Positions 1 through 7,102 of a stretch of DNA of 19,887 nucleotides are shown here, one piece after another (within the stretch, counting starts at the first letter, position 1; every line of letters starts with the position of its first letter). The notes under the pieces are model-generated. The model was not told the DNA's origin. It saw only the letters and a program-made list of their open reading frames with translations, and did not search any database. Both the position numbers and the translations under genes were made by a program. The stretch spans positions 1-19,887 of the forward strand of contig CAJKRY010000017.1 of assembly GCA_905202485.1 (NCBI GenBank), written 5' to 3'. The stretch is from an uncultured Methanomassiliicoccus sp. Lineage in GTDB: Archaea; Thermoplasmatota; Thermoplasmata; Methanomassiliicoccales; Methanomassiliicoccaceae.

Positions 1-340
1 GGCAGGGATTGACGCGCGCGCTCACGCGTGCGCGAGTATAACGAAGACGTCTTTTTATAAAAATACGACAGCTAAGATTTTAACAGTTTTCCAAGATTTA
101 AGTATTTAAAGCTAACTATGCGCGTCTATCCTTTTTTATTCCATCATTTTACATTTAGACCATATGATAAAAAGTACATTTTAAGACTTCAAAAATGCAG
201 TAAATTGAACTCTAAAATCAAGATAATTTTACCCTTATTTGGTCTAAAAATCTTCTCAATCCGTCGCTTAGCAATTCAGATATAAGATGAAAAAGTTGTT
301 CTAACCTCCATCTTGTAAAGATTATTTCATCCACTCTTGA
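1..340. other. Non-coding edge region downstream of pdxT
   Basis: I see no gene in this AT-rich stretch. Its first 36 bases are GC-rich and alternate purine and pyrimidine around the palindrome CACGCGTG (centre near 29), giving an imperfect hairpin. This is followed by the palindrome AAGACGTCTT and a T-run at 52-56, so it could be the 3' end and terminator of something starting outside the window on the + strand. A 9-bp inverted repeat (TTTAGACCA at 154-162, TGGTCTAAA at 240-248) flanks about 77 nt with no recognisable coding content. Confidence 0.4.
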
Positions 341-931
341 TCAAATCATTTTGAGAAACATTTCATGGATTCTCGTGTCTCTAGACAGCTCGGGATGGAA
401 GCTCAAACCTATCAGATTATCTTGTTTTGCCATGACTATTTTATCATCGTATTGTGACAGAACTTCGCATTTCCCATATACTTCTTCAATCAGCGGACCC
501 CTGATGAAGATCCCGGGAAACGGGGAATCAAACCCCTTAATCTCAAGCGGAACCTCAAAGCTTTCTCTTTGTCTGCCGAAAGCATTACGGTTGACTCTCA
601 TGTCCATGATCTTAAGAAGCTCGGTTTTAGTCTTTGCTACCTCCTCATCTCCTTCCTTTGCCATTAAAATGCATCCGGCGCAGGTTCCCATGATCGGGAC
701 GCCGTCTTCAGCAGCTTTTATCAGAGGGTCATGCAGATCAAACCTTTTGAGGAGTTTTGAGATAGTGGTGCTTTCGCCGCCGGGTAGTATCAGCGCAGAA
801 GACTGTTTCAACTCTTCAGGGTGGCGTACAGCAACAGCTTCGCCTTTCAGTCCGAGATTTTCAAGGGCCTGAGATACCATGTTTATATGTTCCGGGACAG
901 CCCCCTGCAGTGAGATAATGCCGATCTTCAT
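341..931 (-). CDS. pdxT: Pyridoxal 5'-phosphate synthase glutaminase subunit PdxT
   Basis: PdxT hydrolyses glutamine and passes ammonia to PdxS, which makes pyridoxal phosphate by the deoxyxylulose-independent route. The 196-aa product has the class I amidotransferase marks of the family: PGGEST at residues 50-55, the nucleophile Cys84 in GTCAGC, the RNAFGRQ segment at 115-121, and the FHPEL motif supplying His179 and Glu181. The length is normal for PdxT. An in-frame TTG one codon upstream is possible, but the ATG at 931 gives the standard MKIGIISLQG beginning. The start lies 44 nt downstream of the ABC ATPase gene on the same strand, so the two may share a transcript. Its partner pdxS is not in the window. 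No hairpin terminator is visible; a short T-run on the minus strand lies about 50 nt past the stop. Confidence 0.95.
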   Translation of the reverse strand: MKIGIISLQGAVPEHINMVSQALENLGLKGEAVAVRHPEELKQSSALILPGGESTTISKLLKRFDLHDPLIKAAEDGVPIMGTCAGCILMAKEGDEEVAKTKTELLKIMDMRVNRNAFGRQRESFEVPLEIKGFDSPFPGIFIRGPLIEEVYGKCEVLSQYDDKIVMAKQDNLIGLSFHPELSRDTRIHEMFLKMI

Positions 932-975
932 CAAACGCCTTCAGTATGTGACAAGAACAAAAACATTTCGTATGT

Positions 976-1755
976 TCAGTACTCAGCGATAGTCCTTTCA
1001 TTAATTTTGTGAACATTCACGGAAACACCGTAGAGCTCACTGAGATTTTTGCTTGTCAGTATATCAACCCCGCCATCTCTGATAATCGTGCCGTCTTTTA
1101 TCATAATTATTCTTTCAAACTCCGGGCCGATGTCTACCGGGTCGTGCGTAACCATGATTATCGTGTGTCCGGTCTTCACCAAGCCTTCTATCGATCTTCT
1201 CACCAGGTACTTTCCGCTTATGTCCAGAGAATTCATCGGTTCATCCAAAATCAAGGCTTCAGGATCATTTACTAGAGCTCTAGCCATGATGATGCGCCTC
1301 ATCTCGCCGCTTGAAAATGCCTTCAAGCGCCTTCCTTTAAGCTGAAGGGCGCAGACATTCTCTAATGCAGAGTCTGCCTTCTGTCTCATTTCATCATCGA
1401 TGTGTTGGGATCTATTGGTACCAACAGATCCAAAAAATCCCGAAAGGACAGCATCTTCAGCAGTCATGTCTTTTCTGAAGTCTGTCTGTATTTCGTTGGA
1501 AACGATGCCGAAAGCCTTTCTGATGTCAAAAATATTCCATAGGGTCTTGCCATAGATTTTCACGCTTCCATTGGTGGAACTGTCGCAGCGGTACTCTCCG
1601 ATCATTGTTTTTACTAGAGATGATTTGCCGGAGCCATTCTGCCCAAGGATAGCAATTCTTTCACCGCATTCTATTTTCAGGTTTATGTTGTGCAGAATGT
1701 TCTTGTCTTCTTTTTTTACGAAAACACCACTCATTTCAATTAGGGCCCGAGACAC
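976..1755 (-). CDS. ABC transporter-type ATP-binding protein (YlmA/ModF-like)
   Basis: A single 259-aa ABC ATPase domain. Visible motifs are Walker A GQNGSGKS (38-45), signature FSSGEMRR (147-154), Walker B ALILDEP (167-173), D-loop SLD (176-178) and the switch histidine in THD (His204). There is no membrane segment and no permease or binding protein next to it, so its partner and substrate are unknown. The overall sequence recalls the YlmA/ModF-type cytosolic ATPases rather than a well-defined importer. The start is a GTG, supported by GGAGTGAT nine bases upstream; a downstream ATG at codon 8 would cut off the first beta strand of the fold. A TATATG-like box near 1824-1819 could be its promoter, in the 119-nt region shared with the divergent gene at 1875. 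Confidence 0.85.
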   Translation of the reverse strand: MSRALIEMSGVFVKKEDKNILHNINLKIECGERIAILGQNGSGKSSLVKTMIGEYRCDSSTNGSVKIYGKTLWNIFDIRKAFGIVSNEIQTDFRKDMTAEDAVLSGFFGSVGTNRSQHIDDEMRQKADSALENVCALQLKGRRLKAFSSGEMRRIIMARALVNDPEALILDEPMNSLDISGKYLVRRSIEGLVKTGHTIIMVTHDPVDIGPEFERIIMIKDGTIIRDGGVDILTSKNLSELYGVSVNVHKINERTIAEY

Positions 1756-1874
1756 GTTCAGAATATCACTCCAGACGATAATATTCTTTTGCTCGTCCGC
1801 AGTAGAATCGGGATAATGTCATATATCATCCGTTTGAACGTAGCCACAGATTAAATCGGCATCGAGGAGCTATT

Positions 1875-2624
1875 ATGAGTGATGACAGAGAGCAAATTAG
1901 AATGAAGCTTGAATCAAGAGAACGTGTAGAACGCATGAAAAATGGTGGAGAAGATATGAGAGCTACTCTTGCCAGTCAAGAAATCCAAAGAGGAAACACT
2001 TCTGAAGACGGCTTCATGAGCCGCAGGGAAGAGGAACTCAGAAGTAATTTTCAAGACGCTAAATCAGACCCCTATCGCGGATACGGAGAGGATCAGAGAG
2101 CGATGATGGCTTCATGGGGACACAACAACTCATCAAAAGAAGACTTGAGAAAATACTCTGAGGAAGAGCTTCAGCTGAGGGAAGAGACCCTTTCCCGCAC
2201 TCCGGCAGCCCATGATCCAAAATACCGCATTGTCGGGGAAGCTTACGCACCAACTCCTCAGGGTATGAGGGCGGTGGGGGATGACTCAAGGGAGCAGCAC
2301 AGCGTTTACTCTGATGAAATGAAAAGCAAACCTTCGCAGTCTCATAAAGTCAAAATCATGGATTCAGACTCAGACTCTTCAAACGGCAACAACAACATGG
2401 CTCAGAAAGCCCGCGATGTAGGCGGCAAAACTATGCAGCGTGCTAAAGACATGGGAAATATGATGGAAAACAAAGCTAGAGAAATGGATCAGGCCCACGT
2501 CGTAGAACATTCAGCTCACAAAGCAGGCAGCACACTGGGATCGATATTCAGCCGTGCCAAAACCGCAGCAAGAGAGCTGAGCGACGGGTTCCGTGAAGGT
2601 TACTCTAAAGATAATAAAAAATAA
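1875..2624 (+). CDS. Hydrophilic, probably disordered protein with LEA-like 11-residue repeats
   Basis: I do not recognise a named family. The 249-aa product is very polar, rich in Glu, Lys, Arg, Asp, Ser, Met and Gln, with no signal peptide or membrane segment. Two things stand out. Residues 25-68 and 71-118 look like a diverged internal duplication (both start GEDxRAxxAS, both contain EEEL and end DPYR/DPKYR). Residues 177-205 contain three units at exactly 11-residue spacing (QKARDVG, QRAKDMG, NKAREMD), a periodicity typical of group 3 LEA proteins, followed by more alanine- and lysine-rich helix to the end. A stress-protective or nucleic-acid-associated role is possible but is inference. 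The start is well set by GAGGAG five bases ahead of the ATG. It is divergent from the ABC ATPase and followed directly by a hairpin. Confidence 0.75.
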   Translation: MSDDREQIRMKLESRERVERMKNGGEDMRATLASQEIQRGNTSEDGFMSRREEELRSNFQDAKSDPYRGYGEDQRAMMASWGHNNSSKEDLRKYSEEELQLREETLSRTPAAHDPKYRIVGEAYAPTPQGMRAVGDDSREQHSVYSDEMKSKPSQSHKVKIMDSDSDSSNGNNNMAQKARDVGGKTMQRAKDMGNMMENKAREMDQAHVVEHSAHKAGSTLGSIFSRAKTAARELSDGFREGYSKDNKK

Positions 2625-2641
2625 TCTCACTAACAGTGAGA
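2625..2641. terminator. Short perfect hairpin between convergent genes
   Basis: TCTCACT and AGTGAGA form a 7-bp perfect stem with an AAC loop, beginning at the base after the stop codon of the upstream gene and 37 nt from the Sec61-beta stop. There is no long T-run, so it may be an mRNA 3'-end structure rather than a classical terminator. Confidence 0.4.
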
Positions 2642-2677
2642 ATGACGTCTATTTAGTGCAAAAACAGGGCATTCGGC

Positions 2678-2848
2678 TCAGTTTGCAGGCCAAACGAATC
2701 CTGCAATGCAGACTATGGCTATCACTACAATGATAATGCCTACTACAGCCCAAGGTTTAAGAACGGGACCTTTAGAAGTTTCGTTATCAAAATAGCGGAT
2801 CAAACCAGCAGCTGACTGAAATCCCTGTCCTTTCTTTTTAGATGCCAT
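2678..2848 (-). CDS. secG: Preprotein translocase subunit Sec61-beta (SecG-like)
   Basis: Small third subunit of the SecYE-beta protein-conducting channel in the cytoplasmic membrane. The 56-aa product starts with a lysine-rich stretch (MASKKKGQGF), carries the archaeal Sec61-beta signature SAAGLIRYF around residues 12-20, a KGP near residue 26, and one C-terminal membrane helix at about 33-53, which is the usual order and length for the archaeal family. The reading frame stays open upstream to 2932, but that extension has no family resemblance; the ATG at 2848 gives the canonical N-terminus. A TATATA box preceded by AAAGGA on the minus strand (2884-2879) would place transcription start only a few bases before this ATG, so a leaderless or nearly leaderless mRNA is likely. 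Confidence 0.9.
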   Translation of the reverse strand: MASKKKGQGFQSAAGLIRYFDNETSKGPVLKPWAVVGIIIVVIAIVCIAGFVWPAN

Positions 2849-2878
2849 ATTTAACCGGGCGAAGTAAATATTGTTTGG

Positions 2879-2890
2879 TATATATCCTTT
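2879..2890 (-). promoter_or_regulatory. TATA box and BRE-like element of the Sec61-beta gene
   Basis: On the minus strand AAAGGATATATA reads as a purine-rich BRE-like element followed by TATATA. Its centre is about 33 nt from the ATG at 2848, which predicts a very short 5' leader. Confidence 0.55.
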
Positions 2891-2933
2891 TGCAAGTGCG
2901 TTGCCTCTAAGGGAACAAAAATGCATAGTCACG

Positions 2934-2954
2934 TTTCCGTTTTTAAAACGGAAA
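2934..2954. promoter_or_regulatory. 21-nt palindrome in a divergent promoter region
   Basis: TTTCCGTTTT and AAAACGGAAA are perfect 10-base arms around a single T at 2944. It lies almost exactly midway between the Sec61-beta TATA box and the DUF72 start, about 50 nt from each. Such a palindrome suits a dimeric repressor or activator site; its AT core could alternatively act as a TATA element. Confidence 0.4.
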
Positions 2955-2991
2955 AATGTTATAACCGTCTGCCTGACATTAAAACTAGAGT

Positions 2992-3807
2992 GTGACTGTT
3001 CTTATTGGATGTAGTGGCTGGGCATACGGAGACTGGGCTGGACGATTCTATCCTCTGGATGTTGCACGCAGGAAAGAAGAATGGTTGAGATACTACGCTT
3101 CGTTTTTTGATACCGTAGAGATAAATACAACGTTCGACAGAGAACCGAATGAGTATTTGATCAACGGCTGGGTGAGCAGAGGAAAGACTCTCAAGACATT
3201 TGATTATTCTATAACTCTGCCGTCAAAAATATTCAAAGACGCAGACAGAGCCCTGCAGTTCGAGGAGTGGTGCCTGCACACACTGAATGAAGGCGGTGTT
3301 CTTGGTTCGGCAGTGATTCAGACTCCTCCAGATTACCAGAACAATCTTTCAAACAGGGAAAATATGCGCGGCATTCTTGATCTGCTTGATACAGAGAAGT
3401 ATAGTTACATTGTAGAGTTCAGAAACCCCTCGTGGTTTGACGAGAACGGACTTTTAAAATCTTCTAAAGAGCTCTTGGACGATTACAATGTAGGCTGCAT
3501 AATCTCTGACGAGTTCTCGCTGCCGATGGACTGCAGAGGTGATAATGTCTACATCAGACTGAGGGGAAAAGGCAGGTCTGAAAATCCTAGCGACAATCAG
3601 CATCAGTATTCAGATTCAGAACTGGCATGGCTTAAGGGAATGCTTGACGATGCAGCGAAAAACTGTAAACAGATAAGAGTCTATTTTGAAAACAGTGCTA
3701 CGGCAAGAAGCGTCTATGACGCCCTGCGCCTGATGGACATCATGCAGATTCCGCACAGGGTAAAAGAAATGAAGGATGCCGAAGCACCCCGGATCATCGC
3801 GAAGTAG
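2992..3807 (+). CDS. DUF72 (YecE-like) family protein
   Basis: A 271-aa protein of the DUF72 family, a TIM-barrel-like fold of unproven biochemical role. The N-terminal IGCSGWAYGDWAGRFYP, the FDTVEINTTF segment (about 38-47), the EFRNPSW motif, YIRLRGKG near 183-190 and the C-terminal VYFENSATA (a counterpart of the family's NN-H-A region) are all in the usual order, and the length is close to other members. The start is a GTG; no clear ribosome binding site precedes it, but TTATAA at 2959-2964 lies at the right distance for a leaderless transcript. The gene ends in TAG and overlaps the convergent deoxyhypusine synthase gene by 14 nt. No neighbour suggests a substrate. Confidence 0.85.
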   Translation: MTVLIGCSGWAYGDWAGRFYPLDVARRKEEWLRYYASFFDTVEINTTFDREPNEYLINGWVSRGKTLKTFDYSITLPSKIFKDADRALQFEEWCLHTLNEGGVLGSAVIQTPPDYQNNLSNRENMRGILDLLDTEKYSYIVEFRNPSWFDENGLLKSSKELLDDYNVGCIISDEFSLPMDCRGDNVYIRLRGKGRSENPSDNQHQYSDSELAWLKGMLDDAAKNCKQIRVYFENSATARSVYDALRLMDIMQIPHRVKEMKDAEAPRIIAK

Positions 3808-4897
3808 TTTTCTTGGCTGCAGGTTTTTTCTTGGCGGGACTCTTCTTGGCTTTCTGAGGCGCCTTTGCCACAGGCTTTTCAGAATCAAGATACTTAGTCC
3901 ACTCGTATTTCTTACGTGTAGCAAGGTTTACATTGTGATATGCGTAACTGAAAATCAGAGGAACTACTGTGGTAGCTTCAGCATAAACCATCTGTTCGTA
4001 GGTGGTGTTTACCTTTCCCCAGGATGATGCCTCTTTCAGTGTGGAAGAAGAACAGGCGCCGTCACGAACATCTGCCACCGTAATCTGTACCGCATACTGA
4101 TGCATGGGGACTTCCTTTCCTAAGCATTCTGCGCAGACGACTGTGTCCTGTGCAAAGTTCTTGGGAACTCCTCCGCCGATCATAAATAAACCGGAGGTCT
4201 TGGCAGCCATCTTTATCTGGGTGAGTTCGTAGAAGTCTTTCACCGAATCAATAGATACATGGCTCTCAGGATGCTCGTGCTGGTGCATCGTAAGTCCGAA
4301 ACCCGCGCTGCAGTCTGAAAATGCCGGGCAGAACACTGGAACATTATGTTCATAGGCAAGTTGCACAAGCGAATCCTTCTTTTTGGCGTTCTTTGTCAGA
4401 TACTTTCCCATCTCTCTGATGAATTCACGAGAAGAGTATGGGCGGGGTTCGAGGCTGTCAGCAATCTTCTTGATTGTATTGTCGCAGACTTGCAGCTGCT
4501 TTTCGTCTATGAACGTGTCATATATGCGGTCAACGTAGTTGCTGCGCAGCATATTGTCATCGATGAACTGTGTACCGTGGTAGTGCTTGAATCCCAGGGC
4601 TTCAAAGAAATCCATATCGACTATTGAAGCGCCGGTAGATACGACAGCGTCTACCATATTGTATTTGATCATGTCAGCATAGACCTGCATACAGCCTGCT
4701 GCACTGCTACTTCCTGCAAGGGTGAGTATGACTGTGCAGTCTTTGTTTTTCAGCATTTTTACTAATATATCTGCAGCCCTGGCAGTGTCTCTTGAGCTGA
4801 ATGACATTTCCCTCATGCTGTCGATGATTGGTGTGGAATCGTACTTGGTCGCGTCCACGTGCTTAACCGTCTTCTTTAACAAGTCTTTTTTTGACAT
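3794..4897 (-). CDS. dys: Deoxyhypusine synthase family protein with lysine-rich C-terminal tail
   Basis: Deoxyhypusine synthase transfers the aminobutyl group of spermidine to a lysine of translation factor aIF5A. The 367-aa product has the family's TLAGSSSAAG segment (59-68), VSTGAS (86-91), GGGVPKNF (241-248), YAVQIT (268-273) and EASSWGK (289-295), where Lys295 corresponds to the lysine that forms the enzyme-imine intermediate. Some signature parts resemble the DHS-like branch that in some organisms makes homospermidine or other polyamines, so the exact substrate is not certain. Residues 339-367 form an added tail rich in Lys, Ala and Pro (10 lysines in 29 residues), resembling histone H1-like tails. 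A GGTGA six bases before the ATG supports the start; its 3' end overlaps the DUF72 gene by 14 nt. Confidence 0.85.
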   Translation of the reverse strand: MSKKDLLKKTVKHVDATKYDSTPIIDSMREMSFSSRDTARAADILVKMLKNKDCTVILTLAGSSSAAGCMQVYADMIKYNMVDAVVSTGASIVDMDFFEALGFKHYHGTQFIDDNMLRSNYVDRIYDTFIDEKQLQVCDNTIKKIADSLEPRPYSSREFIREMGKYLTKNAKKKDSLVQLAYEHNVPVFCPAFSDCSAGFGLTMHQHEHPESHVSIDSVKDFYELTQIKMAAKTSGLFMIGGGVPKNFAQDTVVCAECLGKEVPMHQYAVQITVADVRDGACSSSTLKEASSWGKVNTTYEQMVYAEATTVVPLIFSYAYHNVNLATRKKYEWTKYLDSEKPVAKAPQKAKKSPAKKKPAAKKTTSR

Positions 4898-5002
4898 GGA
4901 TGTTCACCGAATGTTATTAAGCATCAACCCTAACCTAATATCTAAACTCTCCCTTTTTCTGGATGCAGAAGCTTAAACTTATGGAACGCGTATACTACTT
5001 TG

Positions 5003-7102
5003 ATGCTAGGTGCAGAGGAACTTTTCAATCCCAAGTCAATAGCAATCATAGGCGCGTCTTCAGATCCGTCAAAGATAGGCAACATGGTGCTCAGAAACCT
5101 TCTTGCATCTGGATATTCCGGCAGCATTTATGCGGTGAATTCTAAAGGCGGCGAAGCCTTGGGATATTCATTTTTCAAGTCAATACTGGAAATAAAAGAC
5201 AAAGTTGACATGGCTGTAATCACTATTCCTTCTGTAGCAGTGCCGGCTGTGATGGAAGATCTAGGAAAGAAAGGTGTTCCGGCGGCAGTAGTTATTTCTG
5301 CAGGATTCAGAGAAACAGGGGCCGAGGGAACAGAACTTGAACTCAGAGTAGGAAAAATTGCCAGAGACTACGGCATAAGAGTTCTCGGTCCAAACTGCTT
5401 AGGTCTGCTCAACACTGCCAACAAAATGAACGCTTCATTCACCGCTACATATCCAAAGGAAGGAAACATTGCGTTGACGTCGCAGTCTGGTGCAGTGTGC
5501 TCCGCAATGCTCGACTGGGCTGAAGAGTATGATGTCGGCTTTTCTAAGTTCCTATCGATGGGAAATAAACTGGACATCGACGAGGCAGATCTTCTGCAGT
5601 ACCTTGCAGACGATGACGATACTTCTGTAATCGGCATGTATATCGAGGGGATGAACAGAGGCCGAGAGTTCATGAATGAGGCTTTGAAGACCTCTAAAAA
5701 GAAACCGATAATTGTCTTAAAATCCGGAAGGACGGACTCAGGTGCTAAGGCGGCCTCTTCACATACGGGAGCAATGTCGGGAAGCGACAGCGTGTATGAT
5801 GCGGCCCTCAAGCAGGCCGGTATGATCCGGGCTCAAAACTTGGAAGAGCTTACTGATTATCTGCAGATATTCTCATCTATGCCTGTTCCGCATGGAAAAA
5901 ATATCGCTATTGTAACAAACGCAGGCGGAATGGGAGTTATGGCTGCCGATGCAGTTTCTGATTACAGCCTCTTGCTGGCAAAGCTCTCAAAAGAAACGAT
6001 TGACACGCTGCATGAAAAACTGCCGAAAGCCGCAGGAGTCTACAATCCGATTGACATTCTGGGAGATGCACCGGCAGAGAGATTCACTGCGGCATTGAAT
6101 GCCGTTCTCAGCGATCCTGCCGTAAATATGCTGATGATCATGATGGCTCCTACAGACACTATCGACATTCCTTCAGCTGCGAAAGCGGTTGCTGAATTCA
6201 GAGAGGCTGAGATTCCCATCGTAGCGGCGATGGTTGGAGGAGAGGAAGTCAATAAAGGTTCTTTGATCCTCAGAGATGCCGGCATTCCCATTTATCCGTC
6301 TCCGGAAAGGGCGGTAAGGGCCTTAGGCGCGATGGCCTCATATCTTGACATTAAAAGCTCATCTGAAGAGGATATTCCAGACAGATTTGTCATCGACAGT
6401 GATAAAATCCAAAACATCCTCAGAACAGCTGCGGAGGAAGGCCGGATCTCTCTTACGGAATCAGAGGGAAAAACAATCCTCCAGGCATATGATATAAAAA
6501 CTCCCAGAAAAGAACTGGCGTCCTCTGCGGACGAGGCAGTGAAAGTTGCTGATGCCATCGGCTATCCTGTGGTTATGAAAATCTCATCTCCTGACATTGC
6601 ACACAAAACAGATGTGGGAGGAGTTTCGTTAAATCTTCAGAATGAACAGGACATCAGGACGGCCTACTCGGCAATGATGGAGAAGATAAAAACGGCAGTT
6701 CCGGAGGCAAGAATCGACGGAGTTCTCATTGAAGAGATGTTCAGCGGCAGAGAGCTGATCGTGGGAATGGTAAGAGACAAGCAGTTCGGCCCGGTGATCA
6801 CATTCGGACTGGGCGGAATTTTCGTTGAGATTATGAAAGATGTAAGCAGGGGAGTCGTTCCCGTCACCGTGCAGATGGCTGACAGGATGATAAAATCAAT
6901 AAAATCATATCCTATACTTGCCGGAGCCAGAGGCAAAAAGCCTGCAGATATTGCAGCTTTGAAATCTTTAATTTTGAAAATATCTCAGCTTTCAGTGGAT
7001 TTTCCTGAAATATCGGAACTTGAAATGAATCCAGTCATGGCTGGAGAAGTCGGCTGCTGTGCCGTGGATGCTTTAGTTGTAATCAGGAGGGAGAAAAAAT
7101 GA
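5003..7102 (+). CDS. acd: ADP-forming acetyl/acyl-CoA synthetase, fused alpha-beta chain
   Basis: Converts acyl-CoA, ADP and phosphate to the free acid, CoA and ATP (reversible), a substrate-level phosphorylation step in archaea. The 699-aa chain joins both classical subunits: a CoA-binding Rossmann domain (about 5-130, FNPKSIAIIGASSDPSKIG), succinyl-CoA-ligase-like domains with the phosphorylated His254 in ASSHTGAMSGSD, then an ATP-grasp domain from about 475 with the second histidine, His534, in DIAHKTDVGGV, and an ELEMNPVM metal-binding segment (672-679). Both phosphohistidines are present, so it should be active; acyl-group preference cannot be read. The ATG at 5003 is preferred to a TTG one codon earlier. 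No ribosome binding site is seen, and a TTAAA-type box near 4973 suggests a very short leader. The stop overlaps the next start (ATGA). Confidence 0.92.
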   Translation: MLGAEELFNPKSIAIIGASSDPSKIGNMVLRNLLASGYSGSIYAVNSKGGEALGYSFFKSILEIKDKVDMAVITIPSVAVPAVMEDLGKKGVPAAVVISAGFRETGAEGTELELRVGKIARDYGIRVLGPNCLGLLNTANKMNASFTATYPKEGNIALTSQSGAVCSAMLDWAEEYDVGFSKFLSMGNKLDIDEADLLQYLADDDDTSVIGMYIEGMNRGREFMNEALKTSKKKPIIVLKSGRTDSGAKAASSHTGAMSGSDSVYDAALKQAGMIRAQNLEELTDYLQIFSSMPVPHGKNIAIVTNAGGMGVMAADAVSDYSLLLAKLSKETIDTLHEKLPKAAGVYNPIDILGDAPAERFTAALNAVLSDPAVNMLMIMMAPTDTIDIPSAAKAVAEFREAEIPIVAAMVGGEEVNKGSLILRDAGIPIYPSPERAVRALGAMASYLDIKSSSEEDIPDRFVIDSDKIQNILRTAAEEGRISLTESEGKTILQAYDIKTPRKELASSADEAVKVADAIGYPVVMKISSPDIAHKTDVGGVSLNLQNEQDIRTAYSAMMEKIKTAVPEARIDGVLIEEMFSGRELIVGMVRDKQFGPVITFGLGGIFVEIMKDVSRGVVPVTVQMADRMIKSIKSYPILAGARGKKPADIAALKSLILKISQLSVDFPEISELEMNPVMAGEVGCCAVDALVVIRREKK

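Noticed and set aside
154..248. 9-bp inverted repeat around 77 nt as a small transposon (MITE)
   Set aside because: The arms are short and AT-rich and no target-site duplication is visible.
2849..2932. Longer Sec61-beta form starting at 2932
   Set aside because: The 28 extra residues do not resemble the family and would run through the TATA box; the ATG at 2848 gives the canonical N-terminus.
3805..3894. Possible pyrrolysine read-through of the TAG stop of the DUF72 gene
   Set aside because: The DUF72 domain is complete at 271 residues and the continuation is the antisense of the lysine-rich tail, ending at another TAG; ordinary termination is simpler.
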